From: Oscillospiraceae bacterium
GTDB lineage: Bacteria > Bacillota > Clostridia > Oscillospirales > Oscillospiraceae
Reading direction: 5' to 3'
Assembly: GCA_017457285.1 (NCBI GenBank)
Contig: JAFTHT010000049.1
Location: 42,973-106,972, forward strand
Length of the DNA stretch: 64,000 nt
The position numbers and the translations under genes were made by a program. Position 1 is the first letter of the stretch. Every line of letters begins with the position of its first letter. A model generated the notes under the pieces. That model saw only the letters and a list, made by a program, of their open reading frames with translations, had not been told where the DNA came from and made no database searches. Positions 25,785-35,777 of the stretch are shown here, piece by piece.

Positions 25785-28700
25785 TTAATTATTTGCAAAA
25801 TAGGCCTTGGCATAATATCCATAGACCGCTGTTGCCTGAGCAAATGCCTGCATGGTGGAGGTATCCTTAGCCGCTGTGGTCTTGCAGTAGTGGCCAAGGC
25901 TGTAAGCCGTCACACCTGTGGTATATTCGACACCGCCGGAGGTATAAACGCCAGCCACATAAACGGTCTGGTCAATTTCCTTAGCGGCGATGCCCTCTAC
26001 GACACCCCAATACTCGGAACCAGCCAGGGTCATGGTCATGGAACCGGAGGCGTTCTCTTTGGTCAGCGTCTCAGCGCTGTTATAGGTAGCAGCGTCCCAC
26101 CAGTACATGGTCATCTCATCATCTACCTCATAGCCGGGGGTGAAATAGTAGTTGATGGAGAACGCACCGTCGAAGGACACGGAGGTGCTGAGGCCGCTGA
26201 AAGCACCGGTTGTCTTGGGGAAGCTACCGGTCTTGGCGCTACTGGCGGACACAACACTAGCAATCATGCTCTCATCATAAGCGGAAATCAGAGCCTGCTG
26301 GTCGGCAGTCAGGAAGCTGTTCATCAGGCTGTCGGTGTTATAACCGAAGTACAGCTGAGCCTCCGCGCCATAGTTGACCATGGCAACCACCAGAGCCTTC
26401 ATGTAATCGTTGGTAGACTTGGCCAGGATGGACTTGGCGTAGGCCACAGCATGGTAGCCAGCCACATTGCCGTAGACATAGCTGCCGTCAGTCAGCTTGG
26501 CGTAAATCCGGAAATAGACTGCATCGCCCATGTTCTTAGCAGGGATACCGTTGGTATGAACCATGTACTCACCACCACCGGAAACATAGCCAGGAATAAC
26601 ATCCACGGCATTGGCGTGGGTGCCATCGGCCAGCTTCTCGGTGAAGGTCACCAAGCCCATTTCCACAATGGAGGAGGGATTGTCCACAGTATAATAGATA
26701 TTGTAGAAGATTTCATCCTCAAAGGACAGGCTGGTACCGGTAATAGTCATGCTGGGAGTCACCACAGTAGAGGGCTCAACCGCACCACAGACGGAGCAGG
26801 CGCCATCCACGTAGCTATGATTGCCAAGCTCAGCGCTGGCCAGCTGATACACGGTACGGCTCTCAACCTCACAGGTGGAGGAAGCAGTAACTGTAGTATC
26901 GGACCACTCAGACCACTCACCAACGCTTTGCTCCGTATAGGTCTGACCATAGACAGGAATCGCGAAATACCACACGGAGTCGGTGCAAGCGGTGCTGTCG
27001 TCAAAGCGGTAGCTATCGTCAGAAGGATCGTTCTTGTCAGCCTCGTCAGGAGTCTTGGTAGAATAGTAAGCATGGAACCGGTTGAAGGTGCTGTCACCGG
27101 TGGCCTGGGTGTAAGGATAACCCTCATAGCACCAGTGATAGTAGAGGTAGCCAACGATTTCATCGGACACGATGGTAACACTGTCAGAGGCAGCGACCTT
27201 GTTGGACTTATTGTTGTACTGGTTATACAACGCATTGGAGGTATCGAATCCGCTGGGCCAGCTGTCCACATAGTAGATGGTATTGGTGGAGCTGGTAATA
27301 TTGCGGTGACGATACTGCGTCTTGGAATTAAAGGCGCTGGCATCCAGACCTGCAGGTACATAGTCAATCCAGGAAGAAGCCAGTTCCTCAGCATGGAGGA
27401 TGTAGCTTGCGCCGCAGGAAGAGCAGATGTACTCATAGTCGGCATAGGTCTTGCAGGTGGCATCATGGGTGACCAGTTCGTAATTGTGGGCGCATTCGCT
27501 GGTACTGTAGCTCAGGGTCACTGTGCCGTCATCATTCTTAGTCATGGTGAAGGTCACGGTAACACCGCCGGGAATATACAGCTTATCTGCAACAGCCAGC
27601 GTGGTGCTGTCATACAGCGTAACAGAGGTAACTGTCCCCTGCCAGTCGTCGGTCATGTACCAGGCAACCACTTCAGCACCGTACTTAGCACCGGGGTTCA
27701 CTTCCTTGATGCCCACATAGCTTTCAGACTCAAAGGAAACAACCAGCTTGCCATCGGTGAAAATGTAGTCACCCAGGTTGGAGGCATCCTCCTCACAGCC
27801 GTAGTTGGCACCATTGATGTAACCAAACAGATAGTACTTGTAAGCGACATAATCAGGATCCTGGACACCACAGACGGTGCAAACACCCAGGCTATAGCTA
27901 TGCTCAACAGCAGCACCACAAGTGGAGCAGATGCCATCGGCGTTATGGGAGGTGTGGACACAGTCAGAGGTGTCGACGGTGTAACTCAGGATCAGGTTGC
28001 CATCCCAGTTCTCAGTCAGAGTGAAGGTCACGGTCTGGTTACCGGGGACCATCAGCTTGTTCGCGCTGACAGAGTTGGGGTCAGCGAAGCGGTACAGAGT
28101 AGCGGAGGTGGCAGAGCCCACATAACCGTTGGTCATGTAGAAGCTGGCGTTGTCACCGGTCTTGACGGCAACGTAGCTTTCTTCGGTGAACTTGACGGTC
28201 AGTTTGCCGTCCACGAACTTGTACGCACCCAGATTTGCCAAATCATCGCCGCAGCCGTAGTCTGCGCCGTTGATGTAGCCAAACAGGTAGTAGTCAGGAT
28301 CCACGGGGACATAGTCGGGATCAGCCGCGCCACAGACCAGACAGCTGCCATTGGAGAAGCTGTGACCGGTAGCAGCGATGGACTCGGTGTAGCTGTCGCC
28401 ACAGGCAAGACATGTGAAGGTCTTGACACCGGGAGTGGTGCAGTTGGGCTCGGTGGTCACGCTGGAAGTGTAGCTGTGATTGCACTCATTTCCAGCAATG
28501 GTATAGCTCACAGTCAGAGTGCCATCGGCGTTCTCTACCAGAGTGAAGGAGAGTTCCACATCGCCGGGAACAAACATCTTTTCGACGGTACCCTCGTTGG
28601 TGTTAATGAAGGTGGCGGTGGTGGTGCCAGCGGGGATGAATGTCTGAGTCATGTACCAGTTGGTGTTGGTACCATCCTTCACAGCGATGTAGCTGTCACT

Positions 28701-31700
28701 CTCGAAGGTGGCAGTCAGCTTGCCGTCCACAAACTTATACTGGCCAAGGTTCTCCCAGTCTTCCTCGCAGGCGTAGTTAGCGCCGTTAATCCAGCCAAAC
28801 AGGTAGTAATCCGTGGTAGGCACGCTGTAGTCGGGATCAGCCCCACCGCAAACGGTGCAGGCGCCATCGGTGTAGCTATGACCCAGAGCGGCGATGCTCT
28901 CAGTATAGCTATGACCACAGCTGGTACAGGTATAAGTCTTGACGCCGGCGGTGGTGCAGGTAGCCTCGGTGGTCACAACGCCGTCACCGTAGGCATGCGC
29001 GCACTCGGAAGTTGTGTAGCTCAGGGTGATGGAGCCGTCGTCGTTCTTCACCATGGTGAACGTCACAACACACCCGCTGGGAACGAACAGCTTATCAGCA
29101 GTAGCCAGGGTGGTGCTGTCGTACAGCGTAACAGAGGTAGCTTCACCCTGCCAGCCATCCGTCATGTACCAGGCAACGACCTCAGCACCATACTTGGCAC
29201 CGGGGTTGACTTCCTTGATACCGACGTAACTATCGGCATTGAAGGTCACAGTCAGCTTGCCATCGACGAAGATGTAATCGCCCAGGTTGGAGGCATCTTC
29301 CTCGCAGCCGTAGTTTGCGCCGTTGATGCTGCCGAACAGGTAATAGTTATAGGCGACGTAATCAGGGTCCTGAGCACCGCACACGGTGCAAACACCCAGA
29401 CTGTAGGTGTGCTCGACAGTCGCGCCGCAGGTTGCACAGATACCATCGGTGTTGTGAGAGATGTGGACACAGTCGGAATAATCGACGGTGTAGCTCAGAG
29501 TCAGGTTGCCATCCCAGTTCTCGGTCAGGGTGAAGGTCACAGTCTGACCGCCGGGCACCAGCAGCTTATTGGCGCTGACAGAGTTGGGATCGGTGAACTT
29601 ATACAAGGTGGCGGAAGTAGCGGAGCCAACATAACCGTTCGTCATGTAGAAAGCAGCATTGTCGCCGGACTTAACCGCAACATAGCTCTCCTCGGTGAAC
29701 TTCACGGTCAGGCTGCCATTAACAAACTTGTATTCACCCAAGTTTGCCAAATCATCGCCGATGCCGTAATCGGCGCCATTGATGTAGCCAAACAAATAAT
29801 ACTCAGCCACATAGTCGGGATCAGCCTCACCACAGGTGGTGCAGGTGCCGCCGGCATAACTGTGACCCAGCGCCGCAGTCTCATTCCAGGTATACACATT
29901 GCCGCAGTTGGCGCAGGTGTAGGTGGTATAGCCCTTCTCTGTACAGGTAGGAGCAGTAACCACGGTGGAATAATCGTGACCGATGGGGTTCACGGCGGTG
30001 TCATTGTAGCTGTAAGAACAATTGTTGCAGGCGTGAATCGTATAGCCATTGTTCTCACAGGTGGGAGCCACCACAGTAATCGTGTAATCGTGCCCGTTGG
30101 CGGGAATCTCCTCAGTGTAGACATCGCCACACTTGGAGCAGGTATAGGTCATCAGACCGGTACCCAAACAGGTGGCGGCGGTGGTGACTTTGGAGCTATA
30201 GCTGTGAGAGCAGTTGGGGTCGGCGTTGCCGCAGACAGTACACTTGCCGTCGGTGTAGCTGTGGCCGGTGGCAGGGATGGACTGGCTCTCGGTCAGACCA
30301 CAAGTGGAGCAGCCACGGACCTCCTCGCCATCAGTGGTGCAGGTGGCAGCGGTCTTCACATACCAGCCGCCATACATATGGCCGGTCTGGGGGATGGTCT
30401 GGGTGTAGCTGTCACCGCAGAGCTGGCAGGTGAACACCGTTTTGCCCGGAGCGGTACAGGATGCCTCAGTGGTGGTGGCGGTGTAGCTGTGCACACAGGT
30501 GGCGGTCACATAGCTCAGACCCAGGGTACCGTCAGAGTTGACGGTCAGGGTCATGGTAACTTCCACACCGCCGGGAATCAGCATCTTCTCAGCAGCACCG
30601 GTAGAGGTGTTGTAGAAGGTGCCGGAAGTGGTGGAAACGTAAGCCTTGGCCATGTACCAATTGGCATTATCACCGGTCTTAATAGCAACATAGCTGTCAA
30701 CATCGAAGGTGGCGGTCAGCTTGCCGTCCACAAACTTGTACTCGCCCAGGTTGGCGTGGTCATCCTCGCAGCCATAGTCGGCGCCATTGATGTAGCCGAA
30801 CAGGTAGTAGTCCACGGTGGTATCGCCGGAGTCCTCTCCATAGACGGACCAGCTGTTGCCGGACAGGGTGTACATATTCTTACCATCAGTGGGGATGGTC
30901 AGGTCAGAGGTCTGGCTAGAGCCCTTATTGGTAAAGATGACCTTAGTGGCATCCACGCTCAGGGTATAGCTGTAGATATCGGTGGTGCCGGAAACCTTGG
31001 TCATGGCGTTGCCGGGCCAGCTATTGGTGATGGTGGCAGAATCATTCCAGGCATAGATGTAAGGAGCAGACCAACCGGAGGTGTTCTTGAAGTAAATCAC
31101 CCGGTCGGTGACAGGCTCCGCCTGGCCGCAGTTGGCACAGGTGCCGCTGACATAGTTGTGGCCCAGGGCCGCGATGGTTTCAGTCTTGGTCTGGCCGCAG
31201 CCGGAACAAGTGTAAGTCCGGACACCGGCGCTCTCACAGGTAGCGGCGGTGGTGACGGCACCAGTCCCCCAGCTATGGACGCAACTATTGGTGGTATAAC
31301 TCAGAGTCACGGTTCCATCGGTGTTAGGAACCACAGTCAGAGTGACTTCCACGCCGCCGGGGATCATCAGCTTGTTGGGGGCGGTCAGGGTGGTAACATT
31401 GTACAGCGTGGCAGAAGTAACTTCGCCCACCCAGTCATTGGTCATATACTCCACACCGTTGCTGTCGCAAATGAAGACATAGCTGGTGGAGTCGAAGGTG
31501 GTGGTCAACTGACCGTCCACAAACTTATAACCGTAGCTGTTGTAGTCCGCACCATTGATGCTGCCGAACAGATAATAGTCGGCTGCATCCACAACACCGT
31601 AGTTGGACCAGAAGCCGGAGGCATAGTCATAGGTGTTGTTATCGGCGGAGGGCACCAGGTTGGCAGTCTGAGTGGTGCCATTGTTATTAAAGATGATGTT

Positions 31701-33449
31701 GGTAGCAGCAACAGGCACATCGATGGAATAAATATCGGTAGTGCCGTCAACCAGAGTCATCTTGTTACCAGGCCAGCTGGAAGTGATAGTGGTGTTGTTG
31801 TCATGCCAGCCATACAGGTAGACATTGCTCCAGCCGTCAGAGTTCTTGAAGTAAATCGTCCGGGTGGAGGCGGTGCCACAGACGGAGCACTTGGTGCCGC
31901 TGCTGTGCCCCACGTAGGCATAGCAGTCGTAGCAGTAACCATCCAGGCCGTGGCTGGCGTGGCTGCAGGAAACGGAGCTGGGGTTGTAGACACAGGCAAC
32001 GCCGGTATCGCCCATGGTGCCGTAAAGGCGGCCGCCACTGACGGTAAACTTGTTGCCGGTGAGCTGATCGTAGTATGTACCATTGGCCATGGCGTAAACA
32101 GGAATATTGATATCACGACCGCCACCGGAGAAGTTGACAATCATAACACCGGAATTACCACGCTCGTTGTAGTACATATTTGCGGTGTTATCTTTCGTCA
32201 GGTATTCACCTTGTCCAATGAAGTGATTGTGGAACTTGTTGACGGCTTTCACCGCGTCACTGGACCAGCCAGCCTTGGCAATCTGGCCCATCTCCTGATA
32301 CAGCATATCATTGGCCCGGGGGAAATACAGGCTCATCGTATAGGCACGGGAGGTCACCAGTGCCCAAGCCTGGAACAGAACGTAAGGATCGGAGTTGACG
32401 GAAGAGCCATCGCCGAAGGTGTCATGGGACTCGGCCCACAGAACCAGCTTGTCCGCACTGACATCCTTGAAGTAAGCCTGCTGCAAACCGCTGGCGTTCT
32501 TGTCCTCCAGACGATAACGAACATCATTGGACCAGACGGACTCAGTCAGGCTGATGTACGGGGTATAGGCGCTGTTGGAGAGCTGGCCGCCGTTATCGGG
32601 GTTCTCCAACAGCTCGCCGTAGTTGTACAGGTAGATGCCCCGGGTAGAGGCAGCGTACTCGTTGGCACCGTTTACCACGGTGGGCCAGAAATCACTGGCG
32701 AAGTCACTGCGGTCGGAGGGAGTTTCGATCTGTTTGGCGGCATCGAAACGGAAGCCGTCAACACCGCAGTCGATGTAGTCCTTCAGCATATTCAGAACGT
32801 AGTTCTGAATCTTGTCGCTGCCGGTGTTCAGGTCGGGCAGACCGGCCATGCAGTACTGGGTAATGTTGTAGCGATCAGAATAATCCCAGGAGTTCTGGGT
32901 GTAGTCATGCCAGCAAGAGGCATCATCGCGGATGTCCGCAGGAATCAGAGAGGAGATGGTATTGGCAGTACCATTGTTGGCCAGGTGGTTGCTGACCACG
33001 TCCATGATGACCTTGATATCGTACTTGTGGGCTTCTTCACACAAGTCAATCAGCTCTTCACGGGTGCCAATGGCGTTGCCGGGGTTTTCATTGATATTGA
33101 AGCTGATAGGCTGATAAACCACCCACCAGTTCTCAAAGGGCTTGTTTACACTGCTTTCCTTTTGCTCCTGCATAGGGGAAATCTGGATAGCAGAGTAGCC
33201 CTGGCTGGCGATTAGGCCCAGATTGGCCTTGATATTGGCCAGGGACCAGTTCCAGCAATGGAGGGTACAGCCGTCCTGCACGTATTCAGCCAGGGAGCTT
33301 TCAACGGTGGACCGGGCGGAAGCGGAATAAGTCACCGAAGATTCGGCGGCATCCGCATGAACATGGATCGGGGAAGGAACGAGAATCTGCGCCAGCACCA
33401 TACACAGCACAAGCAGCAGGCCGAGAGATCGGCGTAACAATTTGCTCAT
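25785..33449 (-). CDS. Giant secreted modular alpha-amylase (GH13)
   Basis: 2554 residues. Signal peptide (RRSLGLLLVLCMVLAQ), then a GH13 catalytic domain to about residue 500 with the four conserved regions: VIMDVVSNH, DGFRFDAAK (nucleophile D236), YGELLE (acid E279), WAESHDTF (D343). Two CBM26-like starch-binding modules follow (about 530-615 and 780-865; IYFKNSDGWSNVYLYGW and IYFKNTSGWSAPYIYAW). Seven copies of a module of about 100 residues beginning YYLFGYINGADY (about 620, 878, 1217, 1363, 1547, 1720, 1870) alternate with Cys-rich CxxCG repeats that look like zinc ribbons. A unique C-terminal domain (about 2230-2554) ends it. Start ATG 33449 follows AGGAGG. Probable role: extracellular starch binding and hydrolysis. 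Confidence 0.93.
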   Translation of the reverse strand: MSKLLRRSLGLLLVLCMVLAQILVPSPIHVHADAAESSVTYSASARSTVESSLAEYVQDGCTLHCWNWSLANIKANLGLIASQGYSAIQISPMQEQKESSVNKPFENWWVVYQPISFNINENPGNAIGTREELIDLCEEAHKYDIKVIMDVVSNHLANNGTANTISSLIPADIRDDASCWHDYTQNSWDYSDRYNITQYCMAGLPDLNTGSDKIQNYVLNMLKDYIDCGVDGFRFDAAKQIETPSDRSDFASDFWPTVVNGANEYAASTRGIYLYNYGELLENPDNGGQLSNSAYTPYISLTESVWSNDVRYRLEDKNASGLQQAYFKDVSADKLVLWAESHDTFGDGSSVNSDPYVLFQAWALVTSRAYTMSLYFPRANDMLYQEMGQIAKAGWSSDAVKAVNKFHNHFIGQGEYLTKDNTANMYYNERGNSGVMIVNFSGGGRDINIPVYAMANGTYYDQLTGNKFTVSGGRLYGTMGDTGVACVYNPSSVSCSHASHGLDGYCYDCYAYVGHSSGTKCSVCGTASTRTIYFKNSDGWSNVYLYGWHDNNTTITSSWPGNKMTLVDGTTDIYSIDVPVAATNIIFNNNGTTQTANLVPSADNNTYDYASGFWSNYGVVDAADYYLFGSINGADYNSYGYKFVDGQLTTTFDSTSYVFICDSNGVEYMTNDWVGEVTSATLYNVTTLTAPNKLMIPGGVEVTLTVVPNTDGTVTLSYTTNSCVHSWGTGAVTTAATCESAGVRTYTCSGCGQTKTETIAALGHNYVSGTCANCGQAEPVTDRVIYFKNTSGWSAPYIYAWNDSATITNSWPGNAMTKVSGTTDIYSYTLSVDATKVIFTNKGSSQTSDLTIPTDGKNMYTLSGNSWSVYGEDSGDTTVDYYLFGYINGADYGCEDDHANLGEYKFVDGKLTATFDVDSYVAIKTGDNANWYMAKAYVSTTSGTFYNTSTGAAEKMLIPGGVEVTMTLTVNSDGTLGLSYVTATCVHSYTATTTEASCTAPGKTVFTCQLCGDSYTQTIPQTGHMYGGWYVKTAATCTTDGEEVRGCSTCGLTESQSIPATGHSYTDGKCTVCGNADPNCSHSYSSKVTTAATCLGTGLMTYTCSKCGDVYTEEIPANGHDYTITVVAPTCENNGYTIHACNNCSYSYNDTAVNPIGHDYSTVVTAPTCTEKGYTTYTCANCGNVYTWNETAALGHSYAGGTCTTCGEADPDYVAEYYLFGYINGADYGIGDDLANLGEYKFVNGSLTVKFTEESYVAVKSGDNAAFYMTNGYVGSATSATLYKFTDPNSVSANKLLVPGGQTVTFTLTENWDGNLTLSYTVDYSDCVHISHNTDGICATCGATVEHTYSLGVCTVCGAQDPDYVAYNYYLFGSINGANYGCEEDASNLGDYIFVDGKLTVTFNADSYVGIKEVNPGAKYGAEVVAWYMTDGWQGEATSVTLYDSTTLATADKLFVPSGCVVTFTMVKNDDGSITLSYTTSECAHAYGDGVVTTEATCTTAGVKTYTCTSCGHSYTESIAALGHSYTDGACTVCGGADPDYSVPTTDYYLFGWINGANYACEEDWENLGQYKFVDGKLTATFESDSYIAVKDGTNTNWYMTQTFIPAGTTTATFINTNEGTVEKMFVPGDVELSFTLVENADGTLTVSYTIAGNECNHSYTSSVTTEPNCTTPGVKTFTCLACGDSYTESIAATGHSFSNGSCLVCGAADPDYVPVDPDYYLFGYINGADYGCGDDLANLGAYKFVDGKLTVKFTEESYVAVKTGDNASFYMTNGYVGSATSATLYRFADPNSVSANKLMVPGNQTVTFTLTENWDGNLILSYTVDTSDCVHTSHNADGICSTCGAAVEHSYSLGVCTVCGVQDPDYVAYKYYLFGYINGANYGCEEDASNLGDYIFTDGKLVVSFESESYVGIKEVNPGAKYGAEVVAWYMTDDWQGTVTSVTLYDSTTLAVADKLYIPGGVTVTFTMTKNDDGTVTLSYSTSECAHNYELVTHDATCKTYADYEYICSSCGASYILHAEELASSWIDYVPAGLDASAFNSKTQYRHRNITSSTNTIYYVDSWPSGFDTSNALYNQYNNKSNKVAASDSVTIVSDEIVGYLYYHWCYEGYPYTQATGDSTFNRFHAYYSTKTPDEADKNDPSDDSYRFDDSTACTDSVWYFAIPVYGQTYTEQSVGEWSEWSDTTVTASSTCEVESRTVYQLASAELGNHSYVDGACSVCGAVEPSTVVTPSMTITGTSLSFEDEIFYNIYYTVDNPSSIVEMGLVTFTEKLADGTHANAVDVIPGYVSGGGEYMVHTNGIPAKNMGDAVYFRIYAKLTDGSYVYGNVAGYHAVAYAKSILAKSTNDYMKALVVAMVNYGAEAQLYFGYNTDSLMNSFLTADQQALISAYDESMIASVVSASSAKTGSFPKTTGAFSGLSTSVSFDGAFSINYYFTPGYEVDDEMTMYWWDAATYNSAETLTKENASGSMTMTLAGSEYWGVVEGIAAKEIDQTVYVAGVYTSGGVEYTTGVTAYSLGHYCKTTAAKDTSTMQAFAQATAVYGYYAKAYFANN

Positions 33450-33525
33450 GGGGTCTCCTCCTGTTTCTACCATATTTCGGCAAATCCGCAGTAACCGCAC
33501 CTCGGGATAAGCCATTCTATGCTAC

Positions 33526-33554
33526 AGTATAGCAGATTTGATCGGTAATGTCCA
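33526..33554 (-). promoter_or_regulatory. Sigma-A promoter of the amylase
   Basis: -35 TGGACA (33549-33554), 17-base spacer, -10 TATACT (33526-33531). No convincing catabolite-response site was seen around it. Confidence 0.75.
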
Positions 33555-33610
33555 GCACTTTTCACGAATTTTTCCGTCTGTACAAGGGAAACCGTCGCAA
33601 AATGAACATC

Positions 33611-33877
33611 TTACGCCATCTCCGTCAGCCAGCGGATCATCTCTTCCCGCCCATCTTCGGACATGGGAAAGGTGGCCTCCCCTTCCATCTGGCTTTTTTC
33701 GTAGCAGTAAAGGCCGTGCCAGTATTCTACATGAATCGAGCTTTTTTCAAAATCCACTTCTTTCGGTGTCCGCATTTCCACCTTCGGTACTGCCCGGAAC
33801 CGAAATAGTCCCAGGGACCCGGTAAACGTATTTTTCATAGCGAAGGTATGCAGGGTCGGAATGAACAGCTCCTCCAT
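33611..33877 (-). CDS. Small conserved-looking hypothetical protein coupled to pepF
   Basis: 88 residues, no signal peptide or membrane helix: MEELFIPTLHTFAMKNTFTG, SLGLFRFRAVPKVEM, then IHVEYWHGLYCYEKS and an acidic end TFPMSEDGREEMIRWL. I do not know the family. Its ATG shares one base with the pepF stop (TGATG), so it is translated by re-initiation from pepF; that arrangement and the intact reading frame support a real gene. Likely cytoplasmic. Function unknown. Confidence 0.7.
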   Translation of the reverse strand: MEELFIPTLHTFAMKNTFTGSLGLFRFRAVPKVEMRTPKEVDFEKSSIHVEYWHGLYCYEKSQMEGEATFPMSEDGREEMIRWLTEMA

Positions 33878-35670
33878 CAGCCCACCAGACCTTCCATCTC
33901 GTCCAGCAGCTTATCAAACAGCGCAAGGGCCTGCTCCACAGGCGCGGGGGTGGACATATCGACGCCCGCCGCCTTCAGCAGCTCAATGGGGCTCCTGGAG
34001 CAGCCGCCGGAAAGGAAGCCCAGATAATCCGCCACAGCGCGCTCCCCTTCCGCCAAAATCCGACGGGACAGAGCGATGGCAGCGGAATAACCCGTGGCGT
34101 ACTGGAACACATAATAATCAAAGTAGAAATGAGGAATCCGGGCCCATTCCATGGCGATTTCCTCATCCACCACCATATCGGGGCCGAAATACAGCTCATT
34201 CAGTCGGCGGTATTCGCCGCAAAGCGCTTCTGCGGTCAACGTCTTACCCTCGGCAACCATCCGGCCGATATTCAGCTCGAATTCAGCAAACATAACCTGA
34301 CGGTAGAGGGTGCCCTTGAACTGCTCCAGGAAATGATTGATCAGATAAGCCCGCTCCTGCTTGTCCGTGGTCTTTCCCAGCAAATACTCCATCAGCAGAG
34401 CCTCATTGCAGGTGGATGCCACCTCAGCCACAAAAATCACATAGTCAGAATCAATGGGATTCTGGTGCTTGTTGGACAAATAAGAATGAAGTGCGTGGCC
34501 CATTTCGTGGGCCAGAGTAAACTGACTGTCCAGCGTGCCGGTGTAGTTCAGCAGTACATAGGGATGGGCGTTGGCGCTGGCAGAATAGGCGCCGGGGCGC
34601 TTGCCCTCGTTTTCATAAACATCGATCCAGCGATTGTCAAAGCCTTCCTTCAAAATCTCCCGATAGCTATCACCGAGAGGGGCCAACGCCTCATAAACCG
34701 TCTGCTTCGCATCCTCGTAGGAAATTTTCTTATCCACGCCGGGCACCAGCTGGGTATATACATCATAAAAGCGCAGTTCCTCCACACTCAGCAGCTTCTT
34801 GCGGAGCCGGACATACCGGTGCATTTTGTCCAGATGCTTGTGAGCGGTGTCAATCAGATTCAGATAAACGGCGGTGGGCACATTATTCTGATCCAGGGAG
34901 GCCTCCAAAGCGGAATCATACTTCCGGGCATCCGCAAAGAATTTCAACTGCTTATTCTGGGCGTTCAGGATTGATGCGGAGGTGTTGCTGTAATTTTTCA
35001 GCGTCCCGTAAAGATTCTCATAGGCACTTTTCCGCAGCGCCCGGTCACTGCTTTCCTGATAGGTAATAAAGGTGCTCATGCTCAGGGGCCGGGACTTCCC
35101 TTCCCCGTCAATTGCATCGGGAAATTTCAAATCCGCATTCAAAAAGGCGTTGAAGACCTCGCTGGGCGTCTGAGCCATCTCGCCGGAGGCTGCCAACAGC
35201 CGCTCCTCGGCAGCGGAAAGGATGTGGGCCTTTTTGCGACGAATATCCGTCAGATAACGGCGATACCGCTCCAGCTTCGGGCATTGAACGTAGTACCCCT
35301 CCAGCATTTCATCGCTGATCCCCATAATTTCCGGGGTTTCAAAGCTGCAGGCCGCATCCAGGCTCACTGCAACGGACATAAACCGCCCCTTCATAGCCTG
35401 ACCCTGCACATCCCGGGTATCCTCATCGGCACGGCGCATGGCATAATGGGCCAAATCTTTTACCCGGAAATTGGTCTGCTCCATTTTTTCAAGATAAGCA
35501 CAGAGGGTTTCAGCACTTTCTGCCAAACGGCCCGCAAAAGAGGCCAACTCCCCCTCCATCGCCTTCACCAAATCCAGTTCCTTCTCCCAGGCTCCGTCAT
35601 CGGCGAACAGCGCCGACAAATCCCATTTGTCCTCCGCCGGAATCTCCGAGCGTTTCCGAATTTCATCCAT
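33877..35670 (-). CDS. pepF: Oligoendopeptidase F (M3B metallopeptidase)
   Basis: 597 residues, the usual PepF length. Cytoplasmic zinc endopeptidase that cuts imported oligopeptides of about 7-17 residues. Zinc motif is LAHEMGHALHSY (HExxH) near residue 388, with the third ligand in the downstream EVASTCNEALLMEYLL helix. ATG 35670 is chosen over the upstream ATG at 35688 because AAGGAGGT lies seven bases before it. Own promoter at 35698-35726. Functionally it fits downstream of the opp importer, although it is in a separate unit. Confidence 0.96.
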   Translation of the reverse strand: MDEIRKRSEIPAEDKWDLSALFADDGAWEKELDLVKAMEGELASFAGRLAESAETLCAYLEKMEQTNFRVKDLAHYAMRRADEDTRDVQGQAMKGRFMSVAVSLDAACSFETPEIMGISDEMLEGYYVQCPKLERYRRYLTDIRRKKAHILSAAEERLLAASGEMAQTPSEVFNAFLNADLKFPDAIDGEGKSRPLSMSTFITYQESSDRALRKSAYENLYGTLKNYSNTSASILNAQNKQLKFFADARKYDSALEASLDQNNVPTAVYLNLIDTAHKHLDKMHRYVRLRKKLLSVEELRFYDVYTQLVPGVDKKISYEDAKQTVYEALAPLGDSYREILKEGFDNRWIDVYENEGKRPGAYSASANAHPYVLLNYTGTLDSQFTLAHEMGHALHSYLSNKHQNPIDSDYVIFVAEVASTCNEALLMEYLLGKTTDKQERAYLINHFLEQFKGTLYRQVMFAEFELNIGRMVAEGKTLTAEALCGEYRRLNELYFGPDMVVDEEIAMEWARIPHFYFDYYVFQYATGYSAAIALSRRILAEGERAVADYLGFLSGGCSRSPIELLKAAGVDMSTPAPVEQALALFDKLLDEMEGLVG

Positions 35671-35697
35671 AGCCAATACCTCCTTCATTTTATTTAT

Positions 35698-35726
35698 ATT
35701 GTATCATACTGATTGATAAAAAGCAA
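35698..35726 (-). promoter_or_regulatory. Promoter of pepF
   Basis: -35 TTGCTT (35721-35726), 17-base spacer, extended -10 TGATACAAT (hexamer 35698-35703). Confidence 0.75.
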
Positions 35727-35737
35727 TCCATCATAAA

Positions 35738-35771
35738 CAGCAAAAGGAGAGCCTACGCTCTCCTTTTGCTG
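35738..35771 (-). terminator. Hairpin ending the pyrH-polC-udp unit
   Basis: Fifteen-base perfect stem (35738-35752 and 35757-35771), loop CTAC, six bases past the phosphorylase stop. The following minus-strand sequence TTTATGATGG is only weakly T-rich. Confidence 0.65.
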
Positions 35772-35777
35772 CATGAT

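Noticed and set aside
25890-33215. A 2441-codon open frame on the plus strand opposite the amylase
   Set aside because: It is antisense to a gene with clear catalytic motifs and a repeat structure; composition and repeats keep the opposite frame open. No ribosome site or recognisable domain.
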